The notes: generated from the sequence alone by a model not told the origin. 64,000 nt of DNA from Halicephalobus mephisto (GCA_009193035.1 SWDT01000007.1:795150-859149); one strand, 5' to 3'; counted from the stretch's first letter, positions 35,501 through 46,152 are shown. Translations and numbers: made by a program.

Positions 35501-36347
35501 AATTTTTTTAAAATTTAGAATTTAAGAATTTTTAAAAATTCTCAAAATTATTTTGGATGAATTTTTAATTTTAATTTTAGAAATTTTTAGAAATTCTTCC
35601 CGGGACCAATGTAGAAAAATTCTTATTTTAATTTTATATTATTGTAATTTTAGAAATTTTTAAAAACTTAAAAATTCTTCTCAAGACCATTTTGGATGAA
35701 TTTTTAATTTTAATTCTTGAATTACTGTAATTTTAGAAGTTTTTAGAAATTCCCGGGACCAATGTAGAAAAATTCTTATTTTTAATTTTATATTACTGTA
35801 ATTTCAGAGGTTTTTAAAAACTTAAAAATTCTTCTCAAGACCATTTTGGATGAATTTTTAATTTTAATTCTTGAATTACTGTAATTTTAGAAATTTTTAG
35901 AAACTTATTCTAAAAACCATTTTGGATGAATTTTTGATTTTTAAAATACTATAATTGTATTTATTTTTGTAAATTTTCAGATTACCAACGACATCTGAAT
36001 CAACTTTGTCGCTTCAAGAAGTCCTCCATTTGGAATCTGGATTTTCTGCAGAAGAACCTGTTCCTGGTCCGTCTTCGGCATCTCTACAGGAGACAGAACC
36101 CGAACTTGACCCCAGGGAGAAGGCGAGGATGCTGGCATTACACGGCAGAAACTGGATGCTCGGAAAACAACAGACCGTCGCTGATCTTCGTTCAAAAATC
36201 GAAAAATTCCACGAAAAAAGCAAAAGTAGTACGGATTTGCTTGGTCAAAAAGCTGTTTCTAGCTCCAGTCTGAAGTCAGAAGAAGAAGAAGAAGAAGAAG
36301 TTGAAAAAGAAGAAGAAGAAGAAGAAATTGAAAAAGAAGAAAAATAA
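25791..36347 (+). CDS. TWK-type two-pore K+ channel with very long motif-rich tail (13 exons)
   Basis: Exons 25791-25808, 26503-26669, 26710-26901, 27745-28237, 28725-29863, 30273-30516, 30931-31029, 31072-31509, 32238-33338, 34108-(35076 or ~35169), 35231-35356, 35404-35471 and 35981-36347; about 1,800 residues. Core: TM1 ~82-100 (FWFVVVYSIIGALVF), pore 1 TIGYGN 179-184, TM2 ~194-219, TM3 ~320-341, pore 2 TIGFGD 360-365, TM4 ~374-394, then the VQEWLQQWYMNLLQKMLEQY segment common after TM4 in nematode TWK channels. It should carry K+ leak current at the plasma membrane of excitable cells. The tail (from ~500) is predicted disordered, with repeated QT[D/E] motifs (QTQTDL, GIQTDM, GVQTEL, EVQTME, SVQTEN, SQTDSV, AIQTEE, GIQTGV), a PEVK-like block and poly-Glu. 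TWK channels are usually 350-700 residues. The exon 10/11 junction is unresolved. Confidence 0.8.
26015..26500. repeat. AT-rich repeats in channel intron 1
   Basis: Three ~125-base units with AAAATTTTCGTGTCGGGACA (from about 25910) are followed by a ~75-base T-rich duplication at 26320-26480 that makes a false Phe-rich frame. Confidence 0.6.
26910..27740. other. Channel intron 3
   Basis: AT-rich intron with a duplicated ~125-base block (AAAAAACAAAAAACTCGTCA region near 27070 and again near 27200). Frames at 27355-27555 are not supported. Confidence 0.5.
28245..28705. repeat. ATATATGAAAAA array in channel intron 4
   Basis: About twenty ~22-bp units of GATATATGAAAAATTCTTTT and variants fill the intron between the exons encoding TM2 and TM3. 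Private to this intron. Confidence 0.75.
29890..30215. repeat. ~57-base array in channel intron 5
   Basis: Six units of TTGATATATGGATTTTTTAA plus ATTCCTACTTTATATAAAAT, not found elsewhere in the window. Confidence 0.75.
30530..30925. repeat. T-rich ~40-base array in channel intron 6
   Basis: Repeats of TTTTTAGAGTTTTGCTTTTT and TTAAATTTTAAATTAAATTT, decaying to 30925. Confidence 0.55.
31550..32211 (+). mobile_element. Inverted-repeat element, copy 2, in channel intron 8
   Basis: Starts GGTTATGTGGCATTTCT and ends GGGACAGAAATGCCCTGTTAC. Nearly the whole body matches 7516-8180, including doubled GATTCTGAATCTAAGGTCAG and CTTATATATCAGACATTTAT segments. It fills almost all of the intron between exons 8 and 9. 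Confidence 0.75.
33390..34050. repeat. ATGTCTGGTACACAAATATC array in channel intron 9
   Basis: About thirty 20-24-base units, TATCTGGTACACAAATGTC with variants. Both strands stay open by chance, giving Cys/Tyr/Arg-rich frames at 33606-34023 that look like zinc fingers or cysteine-rich peptides but are repeat artefacts. Confidence 0.8.
34695..35060 (+). repeat. Coding repeat: KExVK/PEVK-like block in the channel tail
   Basis: About ten repeats of roughly 12 codons, for example PPEVKKVEVKQPPEVKKGEV and PEIKKSEVKELPEMKESEV. It is Lys/Glu/Pro/Val-rich like the elastic PEVK segments of titin. Probably extended and disordered; unit number could vary between strains. Confidence 0.8.
35500..35945. 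repeat. ~115-base array in channel intron 12
   Basis: Three to four units with AATTCTTCTCAAGACCATTT, TGGATGAATTTTTAATTTTA and CCCGGGACCAATGTAGAAAA. Confidence 0.7.
36278..36344 (+). repeat. (GAA)n coding microsatellite, poly-Glu C-terminus
   Basis: Two runs of GAA broken by GTTGAAAAA and ATTGAAAAA encode the last ~20 residues of the channel as almost pure Glu. An AATAAA for the gene lies near 36431. Confidence 0.8.
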
Positions 36348-36349
36348 TT

Positions 36350-36720
36350 TATTTTTTTACAAATCATCTCATTATGAAAGACAAAAGTGAATTTTCTACG
36401 AAATGGTCCTGACACGAATTTTTGGAAGTTAATAAAACTACAGTAATTCATGTGGTGATTATTTCGTAATCAATATAAAAATGAATTTTTGTACAAAATT
36501 GTTTTGACACGAATTTTTGAAATTGAAATTACTGTAATTTTTATATCGTAATTATTTTGCAATTTTATATAATTTCGTAATTAATTAATGTAAAAATGAA
36601 TTTTTTTACGAAATTGTCCTGACGTGAATTTTCAGAAGTTTTCAGAAACTACAGTAAGCTAAATTTTGGTTTTATGAAATTTCGAAATTTTTTAAAAATA
36701 TTTTATTTAAATAAATTTGA
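36350..36720. other. 3' UTR and spacer with GTCCTGACACGAATT motifs
   Basis: Three ~110-base units, each with AAATTGTCCTGACGTGAATT or a close variant and ACTACAGTAA. The AATAAA near 36431 probably ends the channel transcript. Confidence 0.5.
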
Positions 36721-37225
36721 AATTTTAACATTAGAGTCATCGGGGTACACAACCCCGTACCTGTCCTCGGGGGTTGGGGGACATAAGTGTCTCTGAAAAC
36801 CCCCTAATTGTCCCTACAGTAATCCCCATAAATTGTTTTTTTTTACATTTTGAAATTCATCGGAAAATTTAAGAATCCCAAAGTTCTCAACTGGTCAATT
36901 TAAATAATCCACTCGAAATCCTCAACGCCTGTCAATTGAACAAATTTCCTGAGGCGATGAACGGGACGAGTTTATTGCTTTTTCGAAGACGACTTGCACA
37001 ACTGTTTGGCCGAAGTTAGACCAGCTTTTCCAAACAAAAGAAAGCCGAGCTGGTCATTCCCATGAAATTGGAGTCTGGATAAAATAAAACTTTCTCAAAG
37101 TTTTATATAAATTCATTTTTCACAATTGTTGTGGATTCAAGACTCTGGGTTTTCTTTAGTACTCTCTCGGCAGGGTTCCTTCCACGTTTATTTCGTCACA
37201 ACGTGTTTCACAATGGCGCTAAAAT
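36720..37225. other. Unique GC-richer stretch with a possible small minus-strand exon
   Basis: 36740-37080 is free of arrays and of moderate GC, but no frame is convincing. At 37219-37158 on the minus strand an acceptor TTTTAG precedes HCETRCDEINVEGTLPREY and a stop, which could be a terminal exon of a gene whose other exons I cannot find. An RNA gene cannot be excluded. Confidence 0.25.
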
Positions 37226-37229
37226 AAAA

Positions 37230-37530
37230 ATTTAAATAAAAAATAAAAAAAAATTTTAAATTTTAAAAAAATAAATAAATAAAAATTTAAATGAAAAATA
37301 AAAAATAAAAAATTTAAAATTAAAAGTTTAAAAAAAATTAAAAGTTTAAAAGAAATTTAAAATTTAAAAAAAATAAAAAATAAAAAAAAATTTAAAATTT
37401 AAGAAAAATTAAAAGTTTAAAAAAAATTTTAAATTTTAGAAAAATTAAAAAATTAATAAATAAAAATTTAAATTTTAAAATTTTAAAAAATAATAATAAT
37501 TTAAATTTAAATAAGATTTAAAGTTTTAAA
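37230..37530. repeat. A-rich simple-sequence tract
   Basis: Runs of AAATTTAAAAAAAATAAAAA without other structure. Confidence 0.6.
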
Positions 37531-37539
37531 ACATTTTTA

Positions 37540-39760
37540 TTTTTAGGTTAATTTTAATGCGAAATTCGACTCGTATTTTAAAATTACATAGTTTCCTATG
37601 ACCTTTAAGAACTTTCGCGACGAAAATTGACTTTATTTTTTTTGATAAAATTAAATTTAAATTTAAATGAAAAAAATTATTGAAATTTTTACAACGAAAA
37701 TTGACTTTATTTTTTTTAAAATTTTTTTATAAAATTTGACTTTTAAAAAATAATAATTATTTTTAAGAACTTTTGCGACGAAAATTGACTTTATTTTTTT
37801 TGATAAAATTAACTTTAAATTTAAATTTAAAAAATTACTGAAATTTTCGCGATGAAAATTGACTTTATTTTTTTAAATCCATTTTTATGTTAATTTTCAC
37901 TTCCACCTAAAAGTGTAAGGGTTCCTCATGGTCTTCAGGGACTTTTCTGACGGCAGCCGATTTCGCTTTTTGGATTTGTTTTCTCGGAAAAATCCGCCTC
38001 GGACCACTAAACGAAAGATGTTATTGTGGTCTTCAGGGACTTTCGCTGCGAAAGTTGACTTATTCTTTGTTTTTTGGAGATTCCATTCATACTGTCAAAT
38101 GAAAGTACTTATTATGGTCTTCAGGGACTTTCGTGGCGAAAGTTGACTTATTTTTTAGGTTATTTTTTATGTAAATTTTAACTCATATCTGGAAATTAAA
38201 AAATTCTTTATCATTTTTGAAATTTTTCATGATAAAAGTTGACTTATTTTTTAAGTTATTTTTTATATAAATTTTAATTCATATCTGGAAATTAAAAAAT
38301 TCTTTATCATTTTTGAAATTTTTCATGATGAAAGTTGACTTATTTTTTAAATTAATTTTAACTCATATCTGGAAATAATCAAGTTTATTATTTTCCGTGG
38401 TGAAAGTTGACTTATTTTTTAGGTTAATTTTAACTCATATCTGGAAATTAAAAAATTCTTTATCATTTTTGAAATTTTTCATGATGAAAGTTAACTTATT
38501 TTTTAGATTATTTTTTATATAAATTTTAACTCATATCTGGAAATTAAAAAATTTACTATTATTTTTGAAATTTCTTGCTTCAACAGTTAATTTTAATTTT
38601 TTAAAATACTTTATTGTATAAAATTTAATTTATGTTTGAAAATGAAAAATTTTTATATTTTTTCGACAAAAATTTATTTTATTTTTATTTTTTTAAATTT
38701 TAAAATAGTTTTTTTGATTTTTAAAGATTTTTGTGACGAAAATTGACTTTGTTCTCATCTTCGGTTACTTCTCCGTGTGAATTTCCGTTCATATTTGAGA
38801 ATAAAGGAATTTATAAAAATCTTTAAGAATTTTCGTAGTGAAAATTAATGTTTTTGAATTAATTTTTCAAAAAATGTATTTTTACTGTAAATTAAAATTT
38901 TATAATTTTTGAAAATTTTCGTGGTGGAAATTAATTTTATTTTTAGATACTTTTGTAAACGAAAAATCGGTTCTTACTGTGGATTCAATTTTTCGTGTTG
39001 AAAGGTAAGTTAGTTTTTAGGTTACTTTCATATACGAAAAATTGATTCATACTGTAGATTAAAATTCTCCTATTATTTTAAGAATTTTCGTGTTGAGAGT
39101 TAGCTTCATTCTTAAATTATTTTTTTTTAACAAAAAATCTATTCTTACTGTAAATTGAAATTTTTTGATTTTAAGAATTTTCGTGTTGAGAGTTAAGTTA
39201 GTTTTTAGATTACTTCCACATACGAAAAATTGATTCTTACTGTAGATTAAAATTCTCCTATTATTTTAAGAATTTTCGTGGTGAAAGTTAACTTCATTCT
39301 TAAATTATTTTTTTTTAACAAAAAGTCGGTTTTTACTGTGGATTCAAATTTTCGTGTTGAAAGTTAAGTTTTTAGGTTACTTTCACATACGAAAAATTGA
39401 TTCATACTGTGGATTAAAATTCTATTATTTTCAAAAACTTTTTTATTAAGAGTTAATTTTGTTTTTTTTGGAGTATTTTTTTGCAAAATTTCATTCATAT
39501 TTCTGAATGGAGGAACTTATTATGGTCTTTGAGGACTTTCCTTGTGGTGAGAATTTGCTTCATCATCTTAAGTTTCTTTTGTGCGGGAAATTTGATTCTT
39601 ATTTTAGAACAAAAGTATTTTTATGGTCTTTAGGAACTTTCATGAAAAGATTTGATTCTATTTTTAGGTTACTTTTTAGGTAAATTTCTACTTATATTTC
39701 AAAATACAAAATTTTTTATGATTTTTAGGAATTTTCGAAGGGAAACTTGATTTCATAATT
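37540..39760. repeat. Long degenerate array, GAAAGTTGACTTATTTTTTA unit
   Basis: About twenty diverged 90-125-base units with TTTTCATGATGAAAGTTGAC, TCATATCTGGAAATTAAAAA or, further on, TTCTTACTGTAGATTAAAAT and TTTCGTGTTGAAAGTTAAGT. In 37920-38130 the units are GC-richer (GGTCTTCAGGGACTTTCG). At over 2 kb it is the longest array in the window. Confidence 0.7.
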
Positions 39761-39764
39761 ATTA

Positions 39765-40320
39765 ACATAGAAATAGAAATATTTTAATAATTTTTACTAG
39801 TACAATAGGATACAGATAGAATTATTCTAAAAACTCCCACATAAATATAATTAAAACCCTCACTCATGCCCTACAGTACACAACACTTTGATATTCAGTT
39901 TATTTCCTCAAATTCTCTCTTTTTAGTTTACTTCACTGTCCCAGCTACAAGATAATTTTAGCACAACTTTAACCGAAAATCTCACTTATATCCTACAGTG
40001 TCCCGCACTCCCTGATTTTTAGGCTATCTCTTCAGGTTTTTTTAGTTTACTTTTCTGTTCCAATAGTAATCTAATAATAGACAGATTTAAGATAATAAAA
40101 TACCATCTATTAAGCTAAAAATAGAAATGTTTTAATAATGTTTACTATTACAATAAAATACAGATAGAATTATTCTAAAAACTCCCACATAACTATAATT
40201 AAAACCTTCACTCATGCCCTACAGTACACAACACTTTGATATTCAGTTTATCTCCTCAAATTCTCTCTTTTTAGTTTACTTTTCTGTCTCAATAATCATC
40301 ATAGATGATTTTTTATCTCA
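39765..40320. repeat. ~360-base duplication
   Basis: 39768-39945 and 40120-40290 are nearly identical (AAAACTCCCACATAAATATA, TCATGCCCTACAGTACACAA). The spacer between also contains a third weaker partial copy (CTCACTTATATCCTACAGTG). Confidence 0.75.
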
Positions 40321-40389
40321 ATCCCCACTTATATTTGAGAATAAAAAAGTCCACTATGATCTTCAAGAATCTCAATGACGTGAAATTAC

Positions 40390-40940
40390 TTTTTTATTTT
40401 AAAGTAAAATTTTTTTATTATTTTTCAAAATTTTTTGGACAAAATTATGTGTTTTTTAAAAATGTTTTTATAATTTAAAATTTAAAAAATCATGATTTTT
40501 AAAAACTTTCGCGGTGGGATTTTTTTTATTAATTTTTTTTTTAATTTCAAAAATTCCTTGATTTTTGAAAATTTTTACGTCAGGAATTGATTTTTATTTT
40601 TTTATAGTTTAAAACTGAAAAAAAAAGATTTTTAGGAACTTTCGTGACGGGATTTATTTTATTATTTTTCTTCTTCTTTTTATTTTTTTTTTTTGATTTA
40701 AAAAATTCTCTGATTTTTGAAAATTTTTACGTCAGGAATTGATTTTTATTTTTTTATAGTTTAAAACTAAAAAAAAGATTTTTAGAAACTTTCGCGGCGG
40801 GATTTATTTTATTATTTTTTTTTTAATTTCAAAAATTCCTTGATTTTTGAAAATTTTTACGTCAGGAATTGATTTTTATTTTTTTATAGTTTAAAACTAA
40901 AAAAATGATTTTTAGGAACTTTCGTGACGGGATTTCCTTG
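40390..40940. repeat. ~130-base array with CTTTCGTGACGGGATTTATT
   Basis: Four units with TTTTTACGTCAGGAATTGAT and GATTTTTAGGAACTTTCGTG. Confidence 0.7.
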
Positions 40941-41198
40941 ATCTTCTTAGGTTGCTTTTTCGCACCTAATTCCGCTCAGGAATGAACGAAGCTTCGTGGT
41001 CTTCGGGATTTCGGGACGAGACCTGAATTCGAATTCCGGGACAACCATAACTCGGTCAGTTTTGTTTAATTTTACAATACAAATAGTTTCGAGCGAAAAA
41101 GTTGTTTACAGAGCTTTTGCAGATCTCGAGAGATTTCCGCAAGTCTCTTGAAAGTTTTCACTGAGGTTCTTCTTTGTTGTGCGGCTGAACTTTGAAAT
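40940..41198 (+). promoter_or_regulatory. Presumed promoter and 5' UTR of the sulfotransferase-like gene
   Basis: A GC-richer, repeat-free stretch directly upstream of the ATG at 41199. No TATA box or acceptor-type trans-splice site stands out, so the exact transcription start is unknown. Confidence 0.35.
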
Positions 41199-44151
41199 AT
41201 GGATGAGGATAATAATCAAAACGGATCTCCGAAAGATCCCAGCTCGATGACAGTACCGGCTATGAGAGATCTTTTAAGTCGTCCTATTTTCGTTCATTTT
41301 TTGGTTTATCTGTTCTACAGGTTAATCCGATCTTTGGTCTTGTTCGAATCCGATTGTTATTTGGTTTTTAAAAGAATATTCAATGTGGAAATCTTCAACA
41401 AATCCCCCGAGGCCAAAACCGCCTCCGGACAAGAAATAGAGCTAATGACGATCCTGGCACGAAGGAGACTGTATCCTTCCGACGTCGCCAGAGACGTGGA
41501 TTTTCTTCTTTTTCATTCAGAATTGGATAAATTTTCGGTTTTGGACGATCCAAAATGGCAGTTGTATTCGATGAACGAAAAACACGCATATTTCGTCGAA
41601 ATGCCCTTCGGCATCAGTGAGTACTCCTTCAAGTTCTGCGATTCCATCAGCGAAGCCCAGTTCGGAGAGGCCCAGAGGGTCGCTAGGGTTTCCTGGGACA
41701 TGTTTATTCAAAAATGCGACAAAAATTGGCGATTCAAAAGCGGTCTTGGTGAGTCTTATTTTTAGAAATATAAATACAAATAAATTTTTAAATAAAAAAT
41801 ATAAAATAAATTTTTAAATAAAAAATAAAAAATAAAATAAATTTAAATAAAAAATAAAAAATACAAATAAATAGAAAATATAAAATAAATTTAAATATAA
41901 ATTTAAATTTAAATATAAAATAAAATAAATTTAAAAAAATAAAATAAATTTTTAAAAAACTTAAAATTAAAATAAAAATAATTTTTAAAATAAGTTTTTA
42001 GAAATAGAATTAATTTTTTAAAACTTAAAAAAATAAAAATAAAAAAATTATTTTTTTTAAATTTGAAAAAAAGTAAAAAATATTTTAAAAATTGAAATAG
42101 TTTTTTAAATTACGGTATGTAGATAAAATTTAAGAGTTTAAAATTTATTTGAACTTCTTTGAACTTTCGAAAACTAAATAAACATAAAATTTTTTTGTTT
42201 TAAATGAAAATTTCTAAAAAATTCGAAAATTTTTATCAGAACCATTTTGTAAAAATTTAATTTTAATAATTTTTAAGTAATTTAAATTTTTATGATTTTA
42301 TAACTTTTGAATATTTTTTATTAATTTTAATTTTAATTATTTATTTTTTATTAATTTTTATTTTTCATAAGTTTTTAAAATTATTTTTAATTTTCTACGA
42401 ATTTCGATTTTTTATAGATTTATTTTTCTATGAATTTTATTTTTTATTAATTTTTATTTTTTATTAATTTATTTTTAATTAATTTTTATTTTTTATTTTT
42501 TATTAATTTATTTTTATAAATTTATTTTTTATGAATTTATTTTTTATTAATTTTGATTTTTTATTAATTTATTTTTAATTAATTTTGATTTTTTATTTTT
42601 TATTAATTTTTTTTTATAAATTTATTTTTTATGAATTTTTATTTTTTATTAATTTTGATTTTAGGTAAAGTGATAGCCCTAACTACCATGTTGAATTCCG
42701 GATCTTCATCCCTTTGTCATCTGATTCAGCAAGTGGCCGAAGAAAGTCCAAATCCGAATTCCATTGTGATTTTCTCGAAACCAGATGTCTTCACACAATT
42801 GTCGTCTTACTGTGAGAACTACGAAGAATTCGGGGTCCAGAAGTGCCGTTCGATGTTGTTGGCCATATTACGGTATTTCTGCAAAGACCAATCGAAAGAT
42901 CAAACTTTCGTTTTGAGACTTCGGCCGAGTTGCATAAGATTGGTCCAGCACTTGCATACTGTAGCCCCCCACGTGATGAACGTCTTCATGGCCAGGGATC
43001 AGTTGGAACATTCGATCAGCTTGTTTCTGAATCCGAAAACAGAATCCGAAGCCGATTACAGTAAACTTTCGATCGTGTTGAAAAACACTTTTCGAATATT
43101 TTCAAACATCCCTACAGTATGCTTCGGAGAAAATTATTCAGTGAACGTAGTGAGGCCGAAGTCCACGATCGAACTCGCCGTGGCCTTGATCTGCTCTTCT
43201 GTGATCAACTACAAACGACAAAAAAAATACTATATTGTTCCTGTTATTTATTACGAAAATCTCGTGAGTATTTATTTTGCAATTTTTAAATATTTAAAAT
43301 TCAAAAAGACAAAAAATTGAATTTTTTGGAATTTTCAGAATCCGAAGAAAATTCAAAAAGTTTTTGAAAACTGAGATTTTCTAGAATACTGTAGAAAGTT
43401 CTAAAATTTTTTAAGGATCTCTTAGAAGCTTCTGGAATACTGTATAAGATTCCGAAATTTTCGTAGGTCTTCTAGAAGCTTAGAGAATCCGATAAGAAAT
43501 TCTAAAATTTTTTAAGGATCTCTTAGAAGCTTCTGGAATACTGTAGAAAACTCAGAAATTTTTTAAGGATCTCTTAGAAGCTTCTAGTCTTCTAGAATAC
43601 TGTATGGAATTTTCGTAGGTCTTCTAGAAGCTCAGAGAATCCGATAAGAAATTCTAAAACTTTTTAAGGATCTCTTAGAAGCTTCTGGAATACTGTAGAA
43701 AATTCTGAAATTTTCGTAGTTCTTCTAGAAATTCCATAAAATCTAGCAAAATATTTAAAATTTTTCCAAGAATCCCTTAAAAATTTTTGAAATTCTCGAA
43801 AATCTTCCAAAATCTTGGAAATTTTAAAATATTCTAAAATTTCTTTAAAATTCTATAATTTTTTTAAAAAGATTTAAATTTTGAAATTTAAAAAAATTTT
43901 TTATTTTGAAATTTAAAAAAAAATTTTTTATTTTGAAATATTTTGATTATTTTCAGATATCAGAAACAAGGGAGACTTTGAAGAACTTGTTTGAGCTCTG
44001 CGGATTGACCGATCTGAGGATCTCGAATTCGCTCGTCGAAGCCGCCAAGGGACTCGGCGAAAAAGAATCCAACTACATCCAGGAGCTCTCAAATGAAGAA
44101 AAACCGGTGATTGAACAAACCACTCAGTTGCTTGAATTTTATTCCGATTAG
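41199..44151 (+). CDS. Membrane-anchored sulfotransferase-like protein (3 exons)
   Basis: Exons 41199-41748, 42665-43263 and 43957-44151, phases 1 and 0, 447 residues. A hydrophobic stretch at about 28-50 (RPIFVHFLVYLFYRLIRSLV) suggests a type II Golgi-style membrane anchor. In the second exon VIALTTMLNSGSSSLCHLI has the form of the sulfotransferase loop that binds the 5' phosphate of PAPS, and VFMARDQLEHSISLF has the Arg...Ser pattern of the 3' phosphate site. Together they point to a divergent sulfotransferase-fold protein, which would transfer sulfate to a carbohydrate or other acceptor in the secretory pathway. The P-loop lacks the usual Lys (SGSSS rather than KSGTT), so activity is uncertain. 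Nematodes have many uncharacterised proteins of this general kind; I do not recognise a named orthologue. Introns are filled with AT-rich DNA and a TTCTAGAAGCTT array. Confidence 0.55.
41760..42650. other. AT-rich intron 1 of the sulfotransferase-like gene
   Basis: A-rich first half (AAATAAAAAATAAAATAAAT), T-rich second half (TTTTTATTAATTTATTTTTA) with ~25-base periodic repeats. The two halves are roughly complementary and could pair in the transcript. Confidence 0.5.
43380..43745. repeat. ~85-base array in intron 2 of the sulfotransferase-like gene
   Basis: Four to five units with AAGGATCTCTTAGAAGCTTC, TGGAATACTGTAGAAA and TTTTCGTAGGTCTTCTAGAA. Confidence 0.75.
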
Positions 44152-44154
44152 ATT

Positions 44155-44660
44155 TCAGATTATAAAATTTTATTCAAATTTTTTGAATTTTCCAGAATCC
44201 AACGGAGATTTCTGAAATCTTTTTAGAACTTTTTGAAAGTTCATAGAATTTTGAAAAATGTCTAAGATTTCAGAATTTCGAAAATTTAAATTTTTCTTTA
44301 AAAAATTAAAGAAAATTATGAATTTTTTCATATTGATATAGGAGTTTCTAAAATCTTCCAGAATTCGACAAAAATCTCTAAAATCTTCCAGAATTTTTAA
44401 GATTCTAATGTCTTCTAAAATGTCGGAAATTTCTAGAACTTTTGAGAATTTCGAGACTTTTTGAAACTTTTTTAGAAAATTATGAATTTTTTCATATTGA
44501 TATAGGAGTTTCTAAAATCTTTTAGAATTTAACAAAAATCTCTAAAATCTTCCAGAATTTCGAAGATTCTAATGTCTTCTAAAATGTCGAAAATTTCCTA
44601 AACATTCCAGAATTTCGAAGATTCTAATGTCTTCTAAAATGTCGGAAATTTCCTAAACAG
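44155..44660. repeat. ~150-base array after the sulfotransferase-like gene
   Basis: Three units with TTTTCATATTGATATAGGAG, ATCTCTAAAATCTTCCAGAA and GATTCTAATGTCTTCTAAAA. 44660-44880 is unique and gene-free as far as I can see. Confidence 0.65.
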
Positions 44661-44879
44661 TCTAAACACCTCTTCTAGTTTAGGGTACTCAACCCCATCC
44701 CCCCACCTGGATGCCTCCAAGCCGATCTTCAAATTTCGAGATCCATGCTCTAAAATCCCATATTGTATTTTTCAAATATTGTTGACAAGTTTATAATTTA
44801 CGAGGTTTTGAAAAAGATAATCAAAAAGGAAACGCCATGTCGCCGAGTTTGAATGTAACAGCCAATGCCGGAATGAATC

Positions 44880-45372
44880 TGTAGGATCTGTTGAATCACT
44901 GGGATCTATAGAATCTGTAAGATTTGAAGGATCTGTAGGGTATGAAGGGTCTGCAGGATCTGTAGGACTTATAAGACTTGCAAGATTTGCAGAGTTCGAA
45001 GGACCTATAAGATCTGCATGGTTCGAAGAGCCTGTAAGATCCGAAGGACCTACAGGACATACAATATTGTCGAATTTGGAGAACTTATAGGACCTGGAAG
45101 ATCTGCAAAGTTGGGAGGACCTGTAAGGTTTGAAAGGTCTGTAGGATCTTGCAGGACCTAAAGGACCTACAGGATATGAAAGGTCCGTGGGATCTTGCAG
45201 GACCTACAGGACCTGAAAGATCGATAGGACCTATAGGACCTGTAAGACCTATAAGGTTTGGAATACCTGTAGGACCTGTGGAGTAGGTGGGGTTGAAGGA
45301 CTTGCAAGACTTATGAGACCTGTAGGACCTGCAGGACCTGTGGGATCTGCGGGGTCTGTAGAGACTATAGAA
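44880..45372. repeat. GGACCTGTA 9-base minisatellite abutting the neurensin stop
   Basis: Around fifty degenerate 9-base units such as GGACCTGTA, GGATCTGCA and AGACCTATA run right up to the stop codon of the minus-strand neurensin gene, so it probably makes up that gene's 3' UTR. Read on the minus strand in one frame it gives Gly-Pro-Thr triplets, but frames break repeatedly. Confidence 0.8.
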
Positions 45373-46152
45373 TCAGTGGATGAGAGGAGCGCGGACGTCT
45401 TCAGTGTCCACGAGGTGGTCGTTGCTGCCGGAACGGGAAACTTTGCCGTTGGGTTGGACTTTAGAAATCTCTTCCATGACAGGAACAGGACCTGTGGGAG
45501 AAATTCTATGTCCTGAAGTCATTTTAGCAGGAACAACTTTGAATTTGTTCGGAATTGTTGGATAAATTCTAATTGGAGGCTCATTTGGAGTGTTGTCTTC
45601 ACTGACGAACGCCGCAAGTCGTTTCGTGCCCGCCATCTGGGCACAAGCCGGAACAAGGAGACTCAACGCCATCAACGTAGCCCCTCCGGCAAAAACGCAA
45701 AAACCGATCATTTTGAAATTTCTCATCGGATCTTTGAGGATTTCATTGAAGCGTTCTTGTGGAATGTAGAAGTTGCCCTCGTCATCTTGAACAATGGCGA
45801 TCTTCATGATGGAAGTTTCGACGTCTTCCCGTTGATAAGAGTATCCATAGATGATCGCCGCAGCCCCCCCGATCAGAAGCAGAAGCCCCACCAAACTCAG
45901 GAATCTGCAGACATAGACCCCGGTTCTTTGTCGAGGGGGCGGAGGAAGGAGGTACCAGGCTCCAGAAGCCTCGACTTCTTCAGTCGTCGGAGAAAGATAA
46001 AATTGATGAAGATAACTTCTGATTCCGAAGGCTTTTTTCTCTCCTCCAAGAATGACTCCATCAATGACTTCAGATTCCTTCTCCATCGGGACCGGTCTCG
46101 CGGAATTCAGAGAAAGATAAAATTTTTTGCCTTTTTCGATCACAGCTTTCAT
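45373..46152 (-). CDS. nrsn-1: Neurensin-family two-TM vesicle protein
   Basis: 259 residues from the ATG at 46152. The conserved neurensin signature FGIRSYLHQFY lies near the start, followed by TM1 (VCRFLSLVGLLLLIGGAAAI), a ~45-residue lumenal loop with an acidic part, and TM2 (MIGFCVFAGGATLMALSLLV), then a cytoplasmic tail with IYPTIPNKFKVVPAK. Neurensins are small neuronal vesicle membrane proteins linked to neurite growth and transport. The reading frame is open upstream of the ATG to an acceptor TTTTCAG (exon would begin at 46210, phase 2; reads TKDIFGPKTDGIFPFLISK), so either an upstream coding exon exists or that acceptor is used for trans-splicing with a 58-base 5' UTR. I could not find an upstream coding exon. 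Confidence 0.8.
   Translation of the reverse strand: MKAVIEKGKKFYLSLNSARPVPMEKESEVIDGVILGGEKKAFGIRSYLHQFYLSPTTEEVEASGAWYLLPPPPRQRTGVYVCRFLSLVGLLLLIGGAAAIIYGYSYQREDVETSIMKIAIVQDDEGNFYIPQERFNEILKDPMRNFKMIGFCVFAGGATLMALSLLVPACAQMAGTKRLAAFVSEDNTPNEPPIRIYPTIPNKFKVVPAKMTSGHRISPTGPVPVMEEISKVQPNGKVSRSGSNDHLVDTEDVRAPLIH

Noticed and set aside
36740..36830. GC-rich stretch resembling a structured RNA (CCCCGTACC...GGGGGTTGGGGG)
   Set aside because: No tRNA A/B boxes or recognisable fold could be assigned by eye; left as unexplained unique sequence.
44900..45372. Collagen-like Gly-X-Y frame
   Set aside because: A 9-base GGACCTGTA repeat gives Gly-Pro triplets, but frames break repeatedly and there is no signal peptide, Cys knot or exon boundary.
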